Assembly (NCBI GenBank): GCA_045539095.1
Contig: JAZQER010000072.1
Span: forward strand, 1-20,072
Source of the DNA: SFWF01 sp045539095
Lineage (GTDB): Bacteria; Bacillota; Clostridia; Oscillospirales; Acutalibacteraceae
Direction: 5' to 3'
Length of the DNA stretch: 20,072 nt
Part shown: positions 6,547 through 14,177 of the stretch, in pieces
How the letters are laid out: each line of letters begins with the position of its first letter
How positions within the stretch are numbered: position 1 is the stretch's first letter
Position numbers and translations under genes: made by a program
The notes under the pieces: generated by a model
The model's input: only the letters and a program-made list of their open reading frames with translations
Database searches by the model: none
Told to the model about the DNA's origin: nothing

Positions 6547-7176
6547 TTGGACACATATAAAACTATAATTGGTGATGCCTGCTCAGAGTTCACCGAAAAG
6601 CACTCAAGATTTTTAGGGTATGCCCGACATACTGAGTTTGATGAGGAGGCCGTAGCCTTTATAGAAGAGATACGCTCTCTCAATAGTGACTCAAGGCACA
6701 ACATATATGCATATGTCCTTAATGAAGATCACCGCTCTAGATTTTCGGATGACGGTGAACCCCACGGAACGGCGGGTAAGCCGGCGCTCGATATAATTAA
6801 TGGTTACGAGCTAAAAGATGTAACTGTCGTAGTAACACGTTATTTCGGTGGTATACTTTTAGGAACGGGAGGCCTTGTAAGAGCATATTCTAAGGCCGTT
6901 AAGGATGCGCTTGATGCGGCGGAAAAAGTCATTATGGTACCGGGTGATATTATATTTGCTAAATGCGATTATAGCCTATATGACCGTTTTGAAAGTATAT
7001 TAAATGATTTTGACGCGGATGTTATATCATCGGAGTTTCTCGACTATGTTAACATTAAATTTTCAATATCTGATTTTAAAACTCCTGAATTTTTAGACAC
7101 TGTAAATGAGAAGCTTTCGTCAAGAGTTAAGTGCGAGGTTAAAGGCAAAAAATACACAAAAGAGAAAATTTTTTAA
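6547..7176 (+). CDS. YigZ/IMPACT family protein (UPF0029)
   Basis: 209-residue protein of the YigZ (IMPACT N-terminal) family, normally 200-215 residues, with a proposed nucleic-acid or ribosome-linked role but no proven reaction. Residues about 15-120 carry the IMPACT domain: FTEKHSRFLGYA, then DSRHNIYAYVL, DDGEPHGTAGKPAL and the strong signature VVVTRYFGGILLGTGGLVRA. The C-terminal 70 residues form the ferredoxin-like DUF1949 domain. The start is TTG 6547, with AAGGTGG about 8 bases upstream; the nearby ATG at 6540 is out of frame. The gene starts only 30 bases after a strong terminator, and I see no room for a standard promoter between them. Confidence 0.93.
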   Translation: MDTYKTIIGDACSEFTEKHSRFLGYARHTEFDEEAVAFIEEIRSLNSDSRHNIYAYVLNEDHRSRFSDDGEPHGTAGKPALDIINGYELKDVTVVVTRYFGGILLGTGGLVRAYSKAVKDALDAAEKVIMVPGDIIFAKCDYSLYDRFESILNDFDADVISSEFLDYVNIKFSISDFKTPEFLDTVNEKLSSRVKCEVKGKKYTKEKIF

Positions 7177-7180
7177 CAAA

Positions 7181-7203
7181 AAAGAGGTTTTTAAAACTTT
7201 TTT
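7181..7203 (+). terminator. Weak AT-rich hairpin with T run, possible leaky terminator
   Basis: AAAGAGGTTTT can pair with AAAACTTTTTT, using two G-T pairs, just after the yigZ stop. The stem has a single GC pair, so it would be a poor terminator. It may only reduce read-through into the dgt-dnaG-rpoD operon. Confidence 0.25.
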
Positions 7204-7233
7204 ATGTATATATAAATAAAGGATGGTGTAGAT

Positions 7234-8232
7234 ATGCTTTGCGCCCGAGAAATTACTGAACAGAATGAAAAATTGATATTATCCAAATACGCAAGGCTGT
7301 CGGTAGAGTCAAAGGGTAGAAAACGCCCTGAAGAAAAGGACACACTCAGAACAGATTTTCAGCGTGACAGAGACAGAATCATCCACTGTAAAGCCTTTAG
7401 AAGACTCAAGCACAAGACACAGGTGTTCCTTTCTCCCGAATCTGCGCACTACCGTACCCGTCTAACTCATACTCTTGAGGTCAGCCAGATAGCACGTACT
7501 GTAGCCAGAGCCCTTAGAGTAAATGAAGATCTTACCGAGGCAATAGCTTTGGGACATGATCTCGGTCACACCCCTTTTGGTCATGCAGGGGAACGAGCGC
7601 TGGACAAACTTGCTCCTTTTGAATTCAAACATTATAATCAGAGCGTAAGAGTTTGTGAGAGACTTGAGAAAAATCTTATGGGTCTAAATCTTACCGAAGA
7701 AGTATTGGATGGCATCAAAAATCACACGAGAGATCCGTGGCCTCGGACTCTTGAGGGAAAAATTGTCCGTGTCTGTGATAGAGTCGCTTATATTAATCAC
7801 GATATTGATGATGCTATCCGAGGAGACATTATTTTAAATGATGATATTCCTTTTGAGATAAGATATGTTTTAGGGAATTCAAAAAGCGAGCGTATAAGCC
7901 GTCTTGTTCACTCGATAGTAGAAAATTCTGTCAGCGATGTTAAGATGTCTGATGAAGTCACAGATGCATTCGACCGCCTTCATGAATTTTTGTTTGCCAG
8001 CGTATACAGAAATCCTAAAGCAAAATCGGAAGAGACAAAGGTTGACGGTATGATAGAAAGCCTTTACCGTCACTTTAAAGAAAATCCGCAATATTTGCCT
8101 ATAGAATATACCGTTATTGCAAATGAAGAGGGAATAGATCGAGCTGTTGTTGATTACATAGCAGGTATGACCGACGATTTTGCAATTCATAAATATAAGG
8201 AGATATATATACCAAAATCTTGGGGATTTTAA
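7234..8232 (+). CDS. dgt: Deoxyguanosinetriphosphate triphosphohydrolase-like HD protein
   Basis: 332-residue HD-domain dNTP triphosphohydrolase-like protein, probably splitting dNTPs into deoxynucleoside and triphosphate. Metal ligands are visible: His79 in RTRLTHTLEV, His108-Asp109 in ALGHDLGHTPFGHAGE, and Asp190 in AYINHDIDDAI. The N-terminal RDRDRIIHCKAFRRLKHKTQ block is characteristic of the Dgt-like group. It is shorter than E. coli Dgt (about 500) but fits the usual Firmicutes form. AAAGGATGG lies about 8 bases before the ATG. The gene heads the dnaG-rpoD cluster, an arrangement seen in many Clostridia, which links dNTP control with replication initiation. Substrate preference is unknown. 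Confidence 0.93.
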   Translation: MLCAREITEQNEKLILSKYARLSVESKGRKRPEEKDTLRTDFQRDRDRIIHCKAFRRLKHKTQVFLSPESAHYRTRLTHTLEVSQIARTVARALRVNEDLTEAIALGHDLGHTPFGHAGERALDKLAPFEFKHYNQSVRVCERLEKNLMGLNLTEEVLDGIKNHTRDPWPRTLEGKIVRVCDRVAYINHDIDDAIRGDIILNDDIPFEIRYVLGNSKSERISRLVHSIVENSVSDVKMSDEVTDAFDRLHEFLFASVYRNPKAKSEETKVDGMIESLYRHFKENPQYLPIEYTVIANEEGIDRAVVDYIAGMTDDFAIHKYKEIYIPKSWGF

Positions 8233-8255
8233 TTTAAAAAGCAAGGAGTGTGAAT

Positions 8256-10019
8256 ATGGCGATACCAAGTTCGGTAATTGAAGAAATTAAATACAGAAAT
8301 GATATCGAGTCGGTTATTTCGTCTTATATCACTCTGAAACGAAGAGGAAAAAATCTTATCGGACTTTGTCCTTTCCACGGTGAAAAAACCCCTTCCTTTA
8401 CCATCTATCCCGAAAACGGCTCGTTTTACTGCTTTGGTTGTAAGGTCGGCGGCGATGTATTTACTTTTGTCAAGAATATAGAAAACCTTGATTATATTGA
8501 AGCTGTCAGGCTCCTTGCAGACAGATGTGGGGTAACAGTTCCTGAAAACGGATATGATAACTCTATAGCTGATCTCAAAAATCGTATTTACGAAATTAAC
8601 CGTGAAGCAGCCCGTTTTTATAATTCCTTTTTGAATGAAGCATCGGGCAAATGGGCTGTTGAATATTTTACTAAGAGGGGTCTTACTGCATCTACGGTAA
8701 GAAGTTTTGGACTCGGTGCAGCGCCTGACCGATGGGATGCGTTACTTAAACATCTTAAGGCCAAAGGTTTTACTGAAGATGAAATGCTTCAGGCAAATGT
8801 TGTAACAAAGAGTAAAAGTGGTTCGTGCTTCGACCGTTTCAGAAATCGCACTATGTTCCCGATAATTAATGTCAGAGGTAATGTTATCGGTTTTAGCGGA
8901 CGAAGACGGGATGATGCCGACGCAAAAGATCAAGCAAAGTACATAAATACTGCCGATACGCCTGTTTATAAAAAGAGTCAGAATCTTTTCGGTATGAATT
9001 TTGCAAAATCCTATTGTAGCGAAAGGTTAATCCTTGTCGAAGGTAACCTTGATGTTATATCTTTGCATCAGGCGGGATTCAAAAACACTGTATGTCCGCT
9101 CGGCACAGCCTTTACCTCTGAACAGGCAACGCTTATTACCCGTTATACTAAAGAGGTAGTAATTTGCTTTGATGCGGATATCGCAGGACAAGCTGCTGTA
9201 GAAAAGGCAATTACTATATTCAATACTACGGGTGTAAATATAAAGGTTGCTGTCTTGCCGGAGGGTAAGGACCCAGACGAATTTCTTAAAAAGAATACGC
9301 CTGAAAAGTTTCAGAAAATACTTGATGATGCTGTAAGTGCTACAGAATTTAAGCTGCTCAAGGCAGCAGGAAGCGTTGATTTAGATTCTGATAATGCAAA
9401 AATTAAGTATCTGAATAACGCAGCGGAAATATTGGCGAGTACGCGGGACACTATAACAGTAGATTACTATGTAACAAAGCTTGCTGAAAAGTATGGGATA
9501 TCTAAGGTTGCTATACGCGCAAAGGTTGATGAGCTTAAGAAAAAGAATCACGCAAAACAGCAACGACGTGAAATAAGGGCTATGGCAGAACCCGCTTTTG
9601 ACAGAAACGATGTAAATCCCGAGCGCAGAGGAAACGAGCGAGCTGTAAAGGCTGAGGAAACAATACTTTCTATCCTTATGAAGCATCCCGACTTAATTAG
9701 CTATACAGCTAAAAGCATAACTGAGGATGATTTTATAACATCTCTCAATAAAAGGCTTTTAAAGGTTCTTTTTGAGATGTGTGATAATAATCAGAATTTT
9801 GATTTTTCAGCCATTTCACAGAGCTTCTCCGATCAGGAGATAGGATATGTTTCAAGACTCCTTAATTCGGGTTTTTCTGACAATAATCCGAGAAACGCAT
9901 TAAATGAGGGCTTTAAGGCTCTTAAAACTGAAAAACTGTTAAATGCAAAGCCTGATTCAGATGATGATTGGGCGGCGCATTTGTCAAAAATAGCAGAAAA
10001 TAAAAAGGGGAATTACTAA
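8256..10019 (+). CDS. dnaG: DNA primase
   Basis: 587-residue primase that makes RNA primers for replication. Domains in order: CHC2 zinc finger (residues 1-100) with Cys38, His41, Cys59 and Cys62; the RNA polymerase/Toprim core, with catalytic Glu262 in LVEGNLDVI and Asp306/Asp308 in CFDADIAGQAA; and a C-terminal helicase-binding region (about 440-587). I chose ATG 8256 because AAGGAG ends 7 bases upstream; the GTG at 8250 lies inside that site. It is followed by rpoD with a one-base overlap (TAATG), so the two are cotranscribed, as in the classical macromolecular synthesis operon. Length is normal. Confidence 0.97.
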   Translation: MAIPSSVIEEIKYRNDIESVISSYITLKRRGKNLIGLCPFHGEKTPSFTIYPENGSFYCFGCKVGGDVFTFVKNIENLDYIEAVRLLADRCGVTVPENGYDNSIADLKNRIYEINREAARFYNSFLNEASGKWAVEYFTKRGLTASTVRSFGLGAAPDRWDALLKHLKAKGFTEDEMLQANVVTKSKSGSCFDRFRNRTMFPIINVRGNVIGFSGRRRDDADAKDQAKYINTADTPVYKKSQNLFGMNFAKSYCSERLILVEGNLDVISLHQAGFKNTVCPLGTAFTSEQATLITRYTKEVVICFDADIAGQAAVEKAITIFNTTGVNIKVAVLPEGKDPDEFLKKNTPEKFQKILDDAVSATEFKLLKAAGSVDLDSDNAKIKYLNNAAEILASTRDTITVDYYVTKLAEKYGISKVAIRAKVDELKKKNHAKQQRREIRAMAEPAFDRNDVNPERRGNERAVKAEETILSILMKHPDLISYTAKSITEDDFITSLNKRLLKVLFEMCDNNQNFDFSAISQSFSDQEIGYVSRLLNSGFSDNNPRNALNEGFKALKTEKLLNAKPDSDDDWAAHLSKIAENKKGNY

Positions 10020-11080
10020 TGCAAAAGGAAGATAAAAAACTGGACGAAACCTTAAATAATACTCAGGAAGATATGAAAACCGGAGAGGAAGTTGAGATCC
10101 CGTTTGATGAGATAGAGCCTTCAGCGGATGAGCTTGAAGAACTTTATGAGGAAACACCGCTTCTGGATATCTTTGATGAAGGACCAACCGACGACGAGCT
10201 TAAGTTTGAGGAAATGAATGTTGAGGCAATAGATGATGACATCAGCCTTGATAATGTTTCGCTCGATGACCCTGTAAAGGTATATCTCCGTGAGATAGGC
10301 AGAGTTCCGCTTCTCAGCTCTGATGAGGAGATCGAGCTTGCTATTAAGATTGGTGAGGGAGACGAAAAGGCTAAGCAAAGATTGACCGAAGCTAACCTGC
10401 GTCTTGTTGTAAGTATTGCGAAAAAGTACGTTGGACGCGGTATGTATTTTCTAGATCTTATTCAAGAGGGAAATGTGGGACTTATTAAAGCTGTCGATAA
10501 ATTTGACTACACAAAGGGTTTTAAATTCTCGACATATGCCACTTGGTGGATAAGACAAGCTATCACCAGAGCGATCGCTGATCAGGCAAGAACTATCAGA
10601 ATACCTGTCCATATGGTCGAAACTATTAACCGTCTTAAGAAGGTTCAAAGTCAGCTTCTCCACGAGAACGGATATGAGCCGACCGAAGAGCTTATTGCTG
10701 AAAAGATGAATCTGCCTGTCGACAGAATAAGAGAGATAATGCGCGTGGCTCAAGAGCCCGTTTCTATGGAAACACCCATAGGACCGGAGGAGGATTCCCG
10801 CCTTATGGACTTTATTCGTGATGAAGATGCACTTGCTCCTGACGAGGCTGCTCTTAAGACTATCACAAATGAGGACATTGACAGTGTTCTTAAAACTTTA
10901 ACACCGAGAGAAGAAGCTGTTATAAGGCTACGGTTCGGACTTTCTGACGGTAGATGCCATACTCTTGAAGAGGTTGGGCTTGAGTTTAATGTTACCCGTG
11001 AGAGAATAAGACAGATTGAAGCAAAGGCTTTGAGAAAGCTTCGCCATCCTGTTCGCAGTAATAAGTTTAAAGACAGATAA
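10019..11080 (+). CDS. rpoD: Primary RNA polymerase sigma factor (sigma-A/sigma-70)
   Basis: 353-residue housekeeping sigma factor, close to B. subtilis SigA (about 370). The N-terminal 80 residues are acidic (weak region 1.1). Region 1.2 is DPVKVYLREIGRVPLLS (84-100). Region 2 includes NLRLVVSIAKKYVGRGM and the -10-binding KGFKFSTYATWWIRQAITRA (166-185). Region 3 follows the RTIRIPVHMVETINRLKKV block. Region 4 carries the -35-binding helix-turn-helix TLEEVGLEFNVTRERIRQIE (315-334). The start overlaps the dnaG stop, with AAAAGGGG upstream. The promoters proposed in this window (TTGnnn-17-TATAAT type) are those expected for this factor. Confidence 0.97.
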   Translation: MQKEDKKLDETLNNTQEDMKTGEEVEIPFDEIEPSADELEELYEETPLLDIFDEGPTDDELKFEEMNVEAIDDDISLDNVSLDDPVKVYLREIGRVPLLSSDEEIELAIKIGEGDEKAKQRLTEANLRLVVSIAKKYVGRGMYFLDLIQEGNVGLIKAVDKFDYTKGFKFSTYATWWIRQAITRAIADQARTIRIPVHMVETINRLKKVQSQLLHENGYEPTEELIAEKMNLPVDRIREIMRVAQEPVSMETPIGPEEDSRLMDFIRDEDALAPDEAALKTITNEDIDSVLKTLTPREEAVIRLRFGLSDGRCHTLEEVGLEFNVTRERIRQIEAKALRKLRHPVRSNKFKDR

Positions 11081-11094
11081 AAGGAATATTTTCT

Positions 11095-11352
11095 ATGATA
11101 TATTCATATAGAACAAATGGGACGTGCTCACAAGCTATAAAATTTGAAGTTGTTGACGGCAAAGTTATTAACATCTCATTTAGCGGAGGTTGTAACGGCA
11201 ATCTGAAAGGAATTGCTAAGCTTGCTGAGGGAATGGATATTGACCTTGTCATTGAAAAGCTTAAAGGCATAAGGTGCGGTTTTAAGAAAACCTCTTGCCC
11301 TGATCAGTTGGCTCGAGCGCTTTCTGAAGCAAAAGAAAAAGATGGTGATTAG
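11095..11352 (+). CDS. TSCPD domain-containing protein
   Basis: 85-residue protein consisting of one TSCPD domain, named for the TSCPD tetrad seen here at residues 66-70 (KKTSCPDQLA). Other conserved-looking parts are SFSGGCNGNLKGIAKL and IRCGFK, giving several cysteines (C11, C33, C61, C68) that could bind metal. Related domains occur at the C-terminus of B12-dependent ribonucleotide reductases; stand-alone forms like this are common in Clostridia and have no proven function. AAAAGGAA precedes the ATG, 14 bases after rpoD, so it is in the rpoD operon. The following gene starts directly at its stop. Confidence 0.88.
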   Translation: MIYSYRTNGTCSQAIKFEVVDGKVINISFSGGCNGNLKGIAKLAEGMDIDLVIEKLKGIRCGFKKTSCPDQLARALSEAKEKDGD

Positions 11353-11892
11353 ATGTTCGATGAAGATATAAAGATTGCGGGTAACCGTCCGTCACAGAGC
11401 GTGAAGGAAAACCTTGTTTCTTCAAGCGTTAGGGATACCCTAAAACAAGAAGATATCGCAAAAGCGCAGAGTTTCGGAGCAAGAGTGGCCGAAGAATTTC
11501 GCAATGCTTCCGTAGCCTACAATGATGCTGTTGAGGAAGCCGATGTAAATATGGCGGTCCAGCGTCATCTTCTGCTTTCATTTACGGTAACTATCTGTTT
11601 TGAAACCTATCTCAAAAGCGAAGCAGTTGCAGGAGTTGCACAAAAAAGCTTCCTTGATAATGTAAAAGAAACAGCGCCTAATCTGTATAAGTATACCTCA
11701 GACACGGGAGCCTTTTCTTTTTACTATCTGGCTCACAGACGTGGAAATGAAGTTGAAAGAAGAATGGGTCAGACCTTTGCGATGCTTTGTGCCCACGACG
11801 GAGATCCGATCTATCAGGAACTTGGTGAGGTGCTTTACTGTTGGTTTTCAAACCGCATAAAGGCTTTAGCTGAGGAATATGAACTTAACTGA
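11353..11892 (+). CDS. Conserved-looking protein of unknown function
   Basis: 179-residue protein I do not recognise. It has no signal peptide or membrane segment and looks mainly helical. The middle carries QRHLLLSFTVTICFETYLKS (residues about 69-88). The second half carries YYLAHRRGNEVERRMGQTFA and a helix ending FSNRIKALAEEYELN. It starts at the base after the TSCPD stop, with only a weak GGTGAT ribosome site, so it probably depends on coupling. Coding support comes from its uninterrupted frame, base use like its neighbours, and tight fit between the TSCPD gene and the hairpin at 11895. It may be a housekeeping accessory protein of the operon; no function is proposed. Confidence 0.8.
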   Translation: MFDEDIKIAGNRPSQSVKENLVSSSVRDTLKQEDIAKAQSFGARVAEEFRNASVAYNDAVEEADVNMAVQRHLLLSFTVTICFETYLKSEAVAGVAQKSFLDNVKETAPNLYKYTSDTGAFSFYYLAHRRGNEVERRMGQTFAMLCAHDGDPIYQELGEVLYCWFSNRIKALAEEYELN

Positions 11893-11894
11893 AC

Positions 11895-11935
11895 AATCAC
11901 CCTTTCATAGCATATACTGTTATGAAAGGGTGATT
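11895..11935 (+). promoter_or_regulatory. 15-bp perfect hairpin sequestering the amidase ribosome site
   Basis: AATCACCCTTTCATA (11895-11909) pairs without mismatch to TATGAAAGGGTGATT (11921-11935), leaving an 11-base loop. It begins two bases after the upstream stop codon. The 3' arm holds the only ribosome-site-like sequence (AAAGGGTGA) for the amidase. It is followed by TATATT rather than a T-tract, so a terminator role is possible but weak. It more likely hides the ribosome site, or ends part of the rpoD transcripts. Confidence 0.65.
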
Positions 11936-11938
11936 TAT

Positions 11939-12679
11939 ATTCCTACTATATATTTAAGTCCGTCTACGCAAGAGTTTAATCCTTATGTAAACGGAGGAAA
12001 TGAAGAACAATATATGAATCTTATTGCTGATGCTATGATACCTTATCTAGATGCATCGGGTATAAGTTATGTAAGAAATACGCCGGATATGACTGCAGCA
12101 TCATCGATTGCCGCCTCAAATAGAGGTAACTACGATCTTCACCTTGCACTGCATTCAAATGCTTCGTCGGACGGCTCTGCAATGGGAACAGAGGCTTATT
12201 ACTATCCATACAGTAACAGAGGTCAAAGACTTGCTGAGATAATTGCAAACAACTTCAAAATGATTTACCCTTATCCCAATCTTGTTGAAACAGTGCCGAC
12301 AACAACGCTTGGGGAAGTAAGAAGAACAAAAGCTCCGTCGGTGCTTTTGGAGGTCGCTTACCACGATAATCCGGAGGACGCCGACTGGATAAAGGCTAAT
12401 ATAAATAATATTGCAAAAAACATTGTCATTTCTTTGACTGACTATTTTAATATTCCTTTTAATGAGCCAATGAATTTAAGCAGACGTGGCAGAGTAACAA
12501 CTATGGGCGCAAATTTAAATTTAAGAGAAAGACCTGATATTTACAGCAGAATAATCGGGAAAATACCTAATGGCTCTATAGTTGAAATCTTGAGTATGGT
12601 TGGAAATTGGTATCTGGTAAGATATAATTCTCAGACAGGTTATGCAAGCGGAGACTATATTGTTATGAACGGGAGATAA
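11939..12679 (+). CDS. N-acetylmuramoyl-L-alanine amidase (Amidase_3-like) with C-terminal SH3 domain
   Basis: About 246 residues. Residues 1-170 form the amidase domain: PTIYLSPSTQEFNPY, NEEQYMN (Glu22), LHLALHSNAS (His72) and VLLEVAYHD (Glu138, likely catalytic). Residues about 180-246 form a bacterial SH3 (RGRVTTMGANLNLRERPD, then NWYLVRYNSQTGYASGDYI). It cuts the muramic acid-peptide bond of peptidoglycan. The canonical DPGHGG zinc histidine is replaced by SPSTQ, as in a known clostridial-type subgroup. There is no signal peptide, as in the mother-cell lysin CwlC. The proposed start is ATT 11939, giving MPTIYLSPS, 9 bases after AAAGG. GTG 11930 lies inside the ribosome site and hairpin, and ATG 11879 would overlap the upstream gene by 14 bases. 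Confidence 0.85.
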   Translation: MPTIYLSPSTQEFNPYVNGGNEEQYMNLIADAMIPYLDASGISYVRNTPDMTAASSIAASNRGNYDLHLALHSNASSDGSAMGTEAYYYPYSNRGQRLAEIIANNFKMIYPYPNLVETVPTTTLGEVRRTKAPSVLLEVAYHDNPEDADWIKANINNIAKNIVISLTDYFNIPFNEPMNLSRRGRVTTMGANLNLRERPDIYSRIIGKIPNGSIVEILSMVGNWYLVRYNSQTGYASGDYIVMNGR

Positions 12680-12693
12680 AATCTCCCGTTTTT
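12668..12693 (+). terminator. Rho-independent terminator at the end of the rpoD-amidase cluster
   Basis: AACGGGAGAT (12668-12677) pairs perfectly with ATCTCCCGTT (12681-12690), with loop AAA and a run of five T (12689-12693). The stem overlaps the amidase stop codon. Confidence 0.92.
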
Positions 12694-12706
12694 CATTTTT
12701 ACGGTC

Positions 12707-12735
12707 TTGTTTTTTATTGCAATTGAGTGTATAAT
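12707..12735 (+). promoter_or_regulatory. Promoter of the M50-scpA-scpB operon
   Basis: TTGTTT (12707-12712), a 17-base spacer and a perfect TATAAT (12730-12735). It lies between the amidase terminator and the ribosome site AAAGGAG at 12761-12767. Confidence 0.75.
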
Positions 12736-12775
12736 ACTTTAAAAGGGGTTATTTTGACTTAAAGGAGTGTCTGTT

Positions 12776-13453
12776 TTGTTATTGGATGCATTACGGAATA
12801 TTGGGAACTATTCTTTTTTGGATATTTTCATTCGTATTCTGTCTTCGGTCGCTGTTGTGTTTGTAGTTATGCCTCTTTACTCTTTTGCCAGAGCATATGT
12901 TGCTACAAGGCTTGGAGATCCGACTCCTAGGTATTCAGGTGATCTTACCATCAACCCGTTTGCCCATATTGATTATTTTGGTGCGTTGTTGACAATACTC
13001 GTCGGTATTGGATTTTCAAAAGGCGTAAGAATAAACTCGCGTAATTTTAATAATCCCAAAAAAGGTATGGCTTTAGTTTCGCTTGCAGGACCCTTAGCCT
13101 GTATTTTATCATCTTTTGTTTCGATTTTTATTTATTATTTTCTACAGTCCATATACTTTAACACACAAATTGAGATATTTTATCACATTTCTTCGTTTTT
13201 TTCATTTATAGCAGTTATTAGTGCAAATATTGCGGTATTTAATCTTATTCCGCTTCCTCCTTTTGACGGCGGTATGATACTTGCGATGTTTTTACCCGAG
13301 CGTCTATATTACAAATTGGTTTACTATGAGAGATATATTTATTTTGGTGTTATGCTACTGTTAGTAACTAACATATTAACAGTGCCTATCATACTTGTTA
13401 GGAATCTGCTTATAGGTATTCTTGAAATTATTCCCAGACTATTATTCTTTTAG
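12776..13453 (+). CDS. M50-type (site-2 protease family) membrane protein lacking the HExxH zinc site
   Basis: 225-residue membrane protein with M50B topology: helix near 16-45, then GDPTPRYSGDLTINPFAHIDYFG (47-69), hydrophobic segments near 70-80, 100-123 and 140-160, NLIPLPPFDGG (156-166) and a last segment near 190-215. Active homologues have HExxH followed by A-x-x-x-GD-x-T; here this position reads YSFAR (residues 35-39), so both histidines and the glutamate are gone. Asp164 of the NxPxxxxDG motif is kept. It is thus probably not a protease and may be a scaffold or regulator. The start is TTG 12776, 8 bases after AAAGGAG; the GTG at 12767 is inside that site. An M50 gene before scpA is common in Firmicutes. 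Confidence 0.88.
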   Translation: MLLDALRNIGNYSFLDIFIRILSSVAVVFVVMPLYSFARAYVATRLGDPTPRYSGDLTINPFAHIDYFGALLTILVGIGFSKGVRINSRNFNNPKKGMALVSLAGPLACILSSFVSIFIYYFLQSIYFNTQIEIFYHISSFFSFIAVISANIAVFNLIPLPPFDGGMILAMFLPERLYYKLVYYERYIYFGVMLLLVTNILTVPIILVRNLLIGILEIIPRLLFF

Positions 13454-13460
13454 GAGATAT

Positions 13461-14177
13461 ATGGATAACGTAATTCTTTATAGAACTGAGCAGTTTGAGG
13501 GACCTTTAGATCTTCTGCTCCAACTGATCGCACGAAATAAACTTAATATTTACGATATAAAGCTCTCGGTTCTTATTGAGCAGTATCTTGAACAGATAAA
13601 ACTGATGCAGGATAATGAAATGGATGTTGCCAGCGAATTTTTAGAAATGGCGTCCCGTCTTATTTATATGAAGACAGTGAGTCTTCTTCCAAAACACCAG
13701 GAGATAGACGAGCTTAAGAAAGAGCTTACGGGCGAGCTGCTTGAGTATCAGGTTTGCAAGCAAATTGCAGCGCAGTTTTCAACTATGACCGCAGGCTTTG
13801 ATCATTTTGTAAGACAACCTGAACCTGTAGAGGTAGACAAAACCTATGATATTTTGCACGACAGAGCAGATATATTCAATGCATACATAAATGCTCTTGG
13901 CAGAATTGACAGACGTATGCCGCCTTCTCCTAAGGCATTCACTAAAATCGTTGCTAAAAAGATTTATTCGGTCTCTTCAAAGATAATCTTCGTAATGCGT
14001 AAACTTTGGAGTGGTAAAAATAAAAAGATAAGTTCGCTTTATATGTCATCTAAAAATAGGTCTGAGATAGTGGCGACGTTTTTAGCTGTACTTGAACTTG
14101 TCAAAGCAAATCGCGTAAAAGTCAGTGGAGAAGCAGATGATATGGAAGTTGTTTTAGTTAAGGAGAAAAAGAGTTAA
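13461..14177 (+). CDS. scpA: Segregation and condensation protein A
   Basis: 238-residue kleisin subunit that links SMC heads in the bacterial condensin. The N-terminal block EQFEGPLDLLLQLI (residues 9-22) and NIYDIKLSVLIEQYLEQI are diagnostic. The next part, ASEFLEMASRLIYMKTVSLL, binds the SMC neck. The C-terminal winged helix includes VATFLAVLELVKANRV. I start at ATG 13461, with AGGAG 4 bases upstream overlapping the M50 stop. A longer frame exists upstream but lacks a ribosome site. The stop overlaps the scpB start (TAATG), so both partners are made together. Length is close to the usual 240-250. Confidence 0.96.
   Translation: MDNVILYRTEQFEGPLDLLLQLIARNKLNIYDIKLSVLIEQYLEQIKLMQDNEMDVASEFLEMASRLIYMKTVSLLPKHQEIDELKKELTGELLEYQVCKQIAAQFSTMTAGFDHFVRQPEPVEVDKTYDILHDRADIFNAYINALGRIDRRMPPSPKAFTKIVAKKIYSVSSKIIFVMRKLWSGKNKKISSLYMSSKNRSEIVATFLAVLELVKANRVKVSGEADDMEVVLVKEKKS

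Noticed and set aside
13422..13460. Longer ScpA starting at TTG 13422
   Set aside because: It would overlap the M50 gene by 32 bases, without a ribosome site, and add residues before the conserved MDNVILYRTEQFEGP start.
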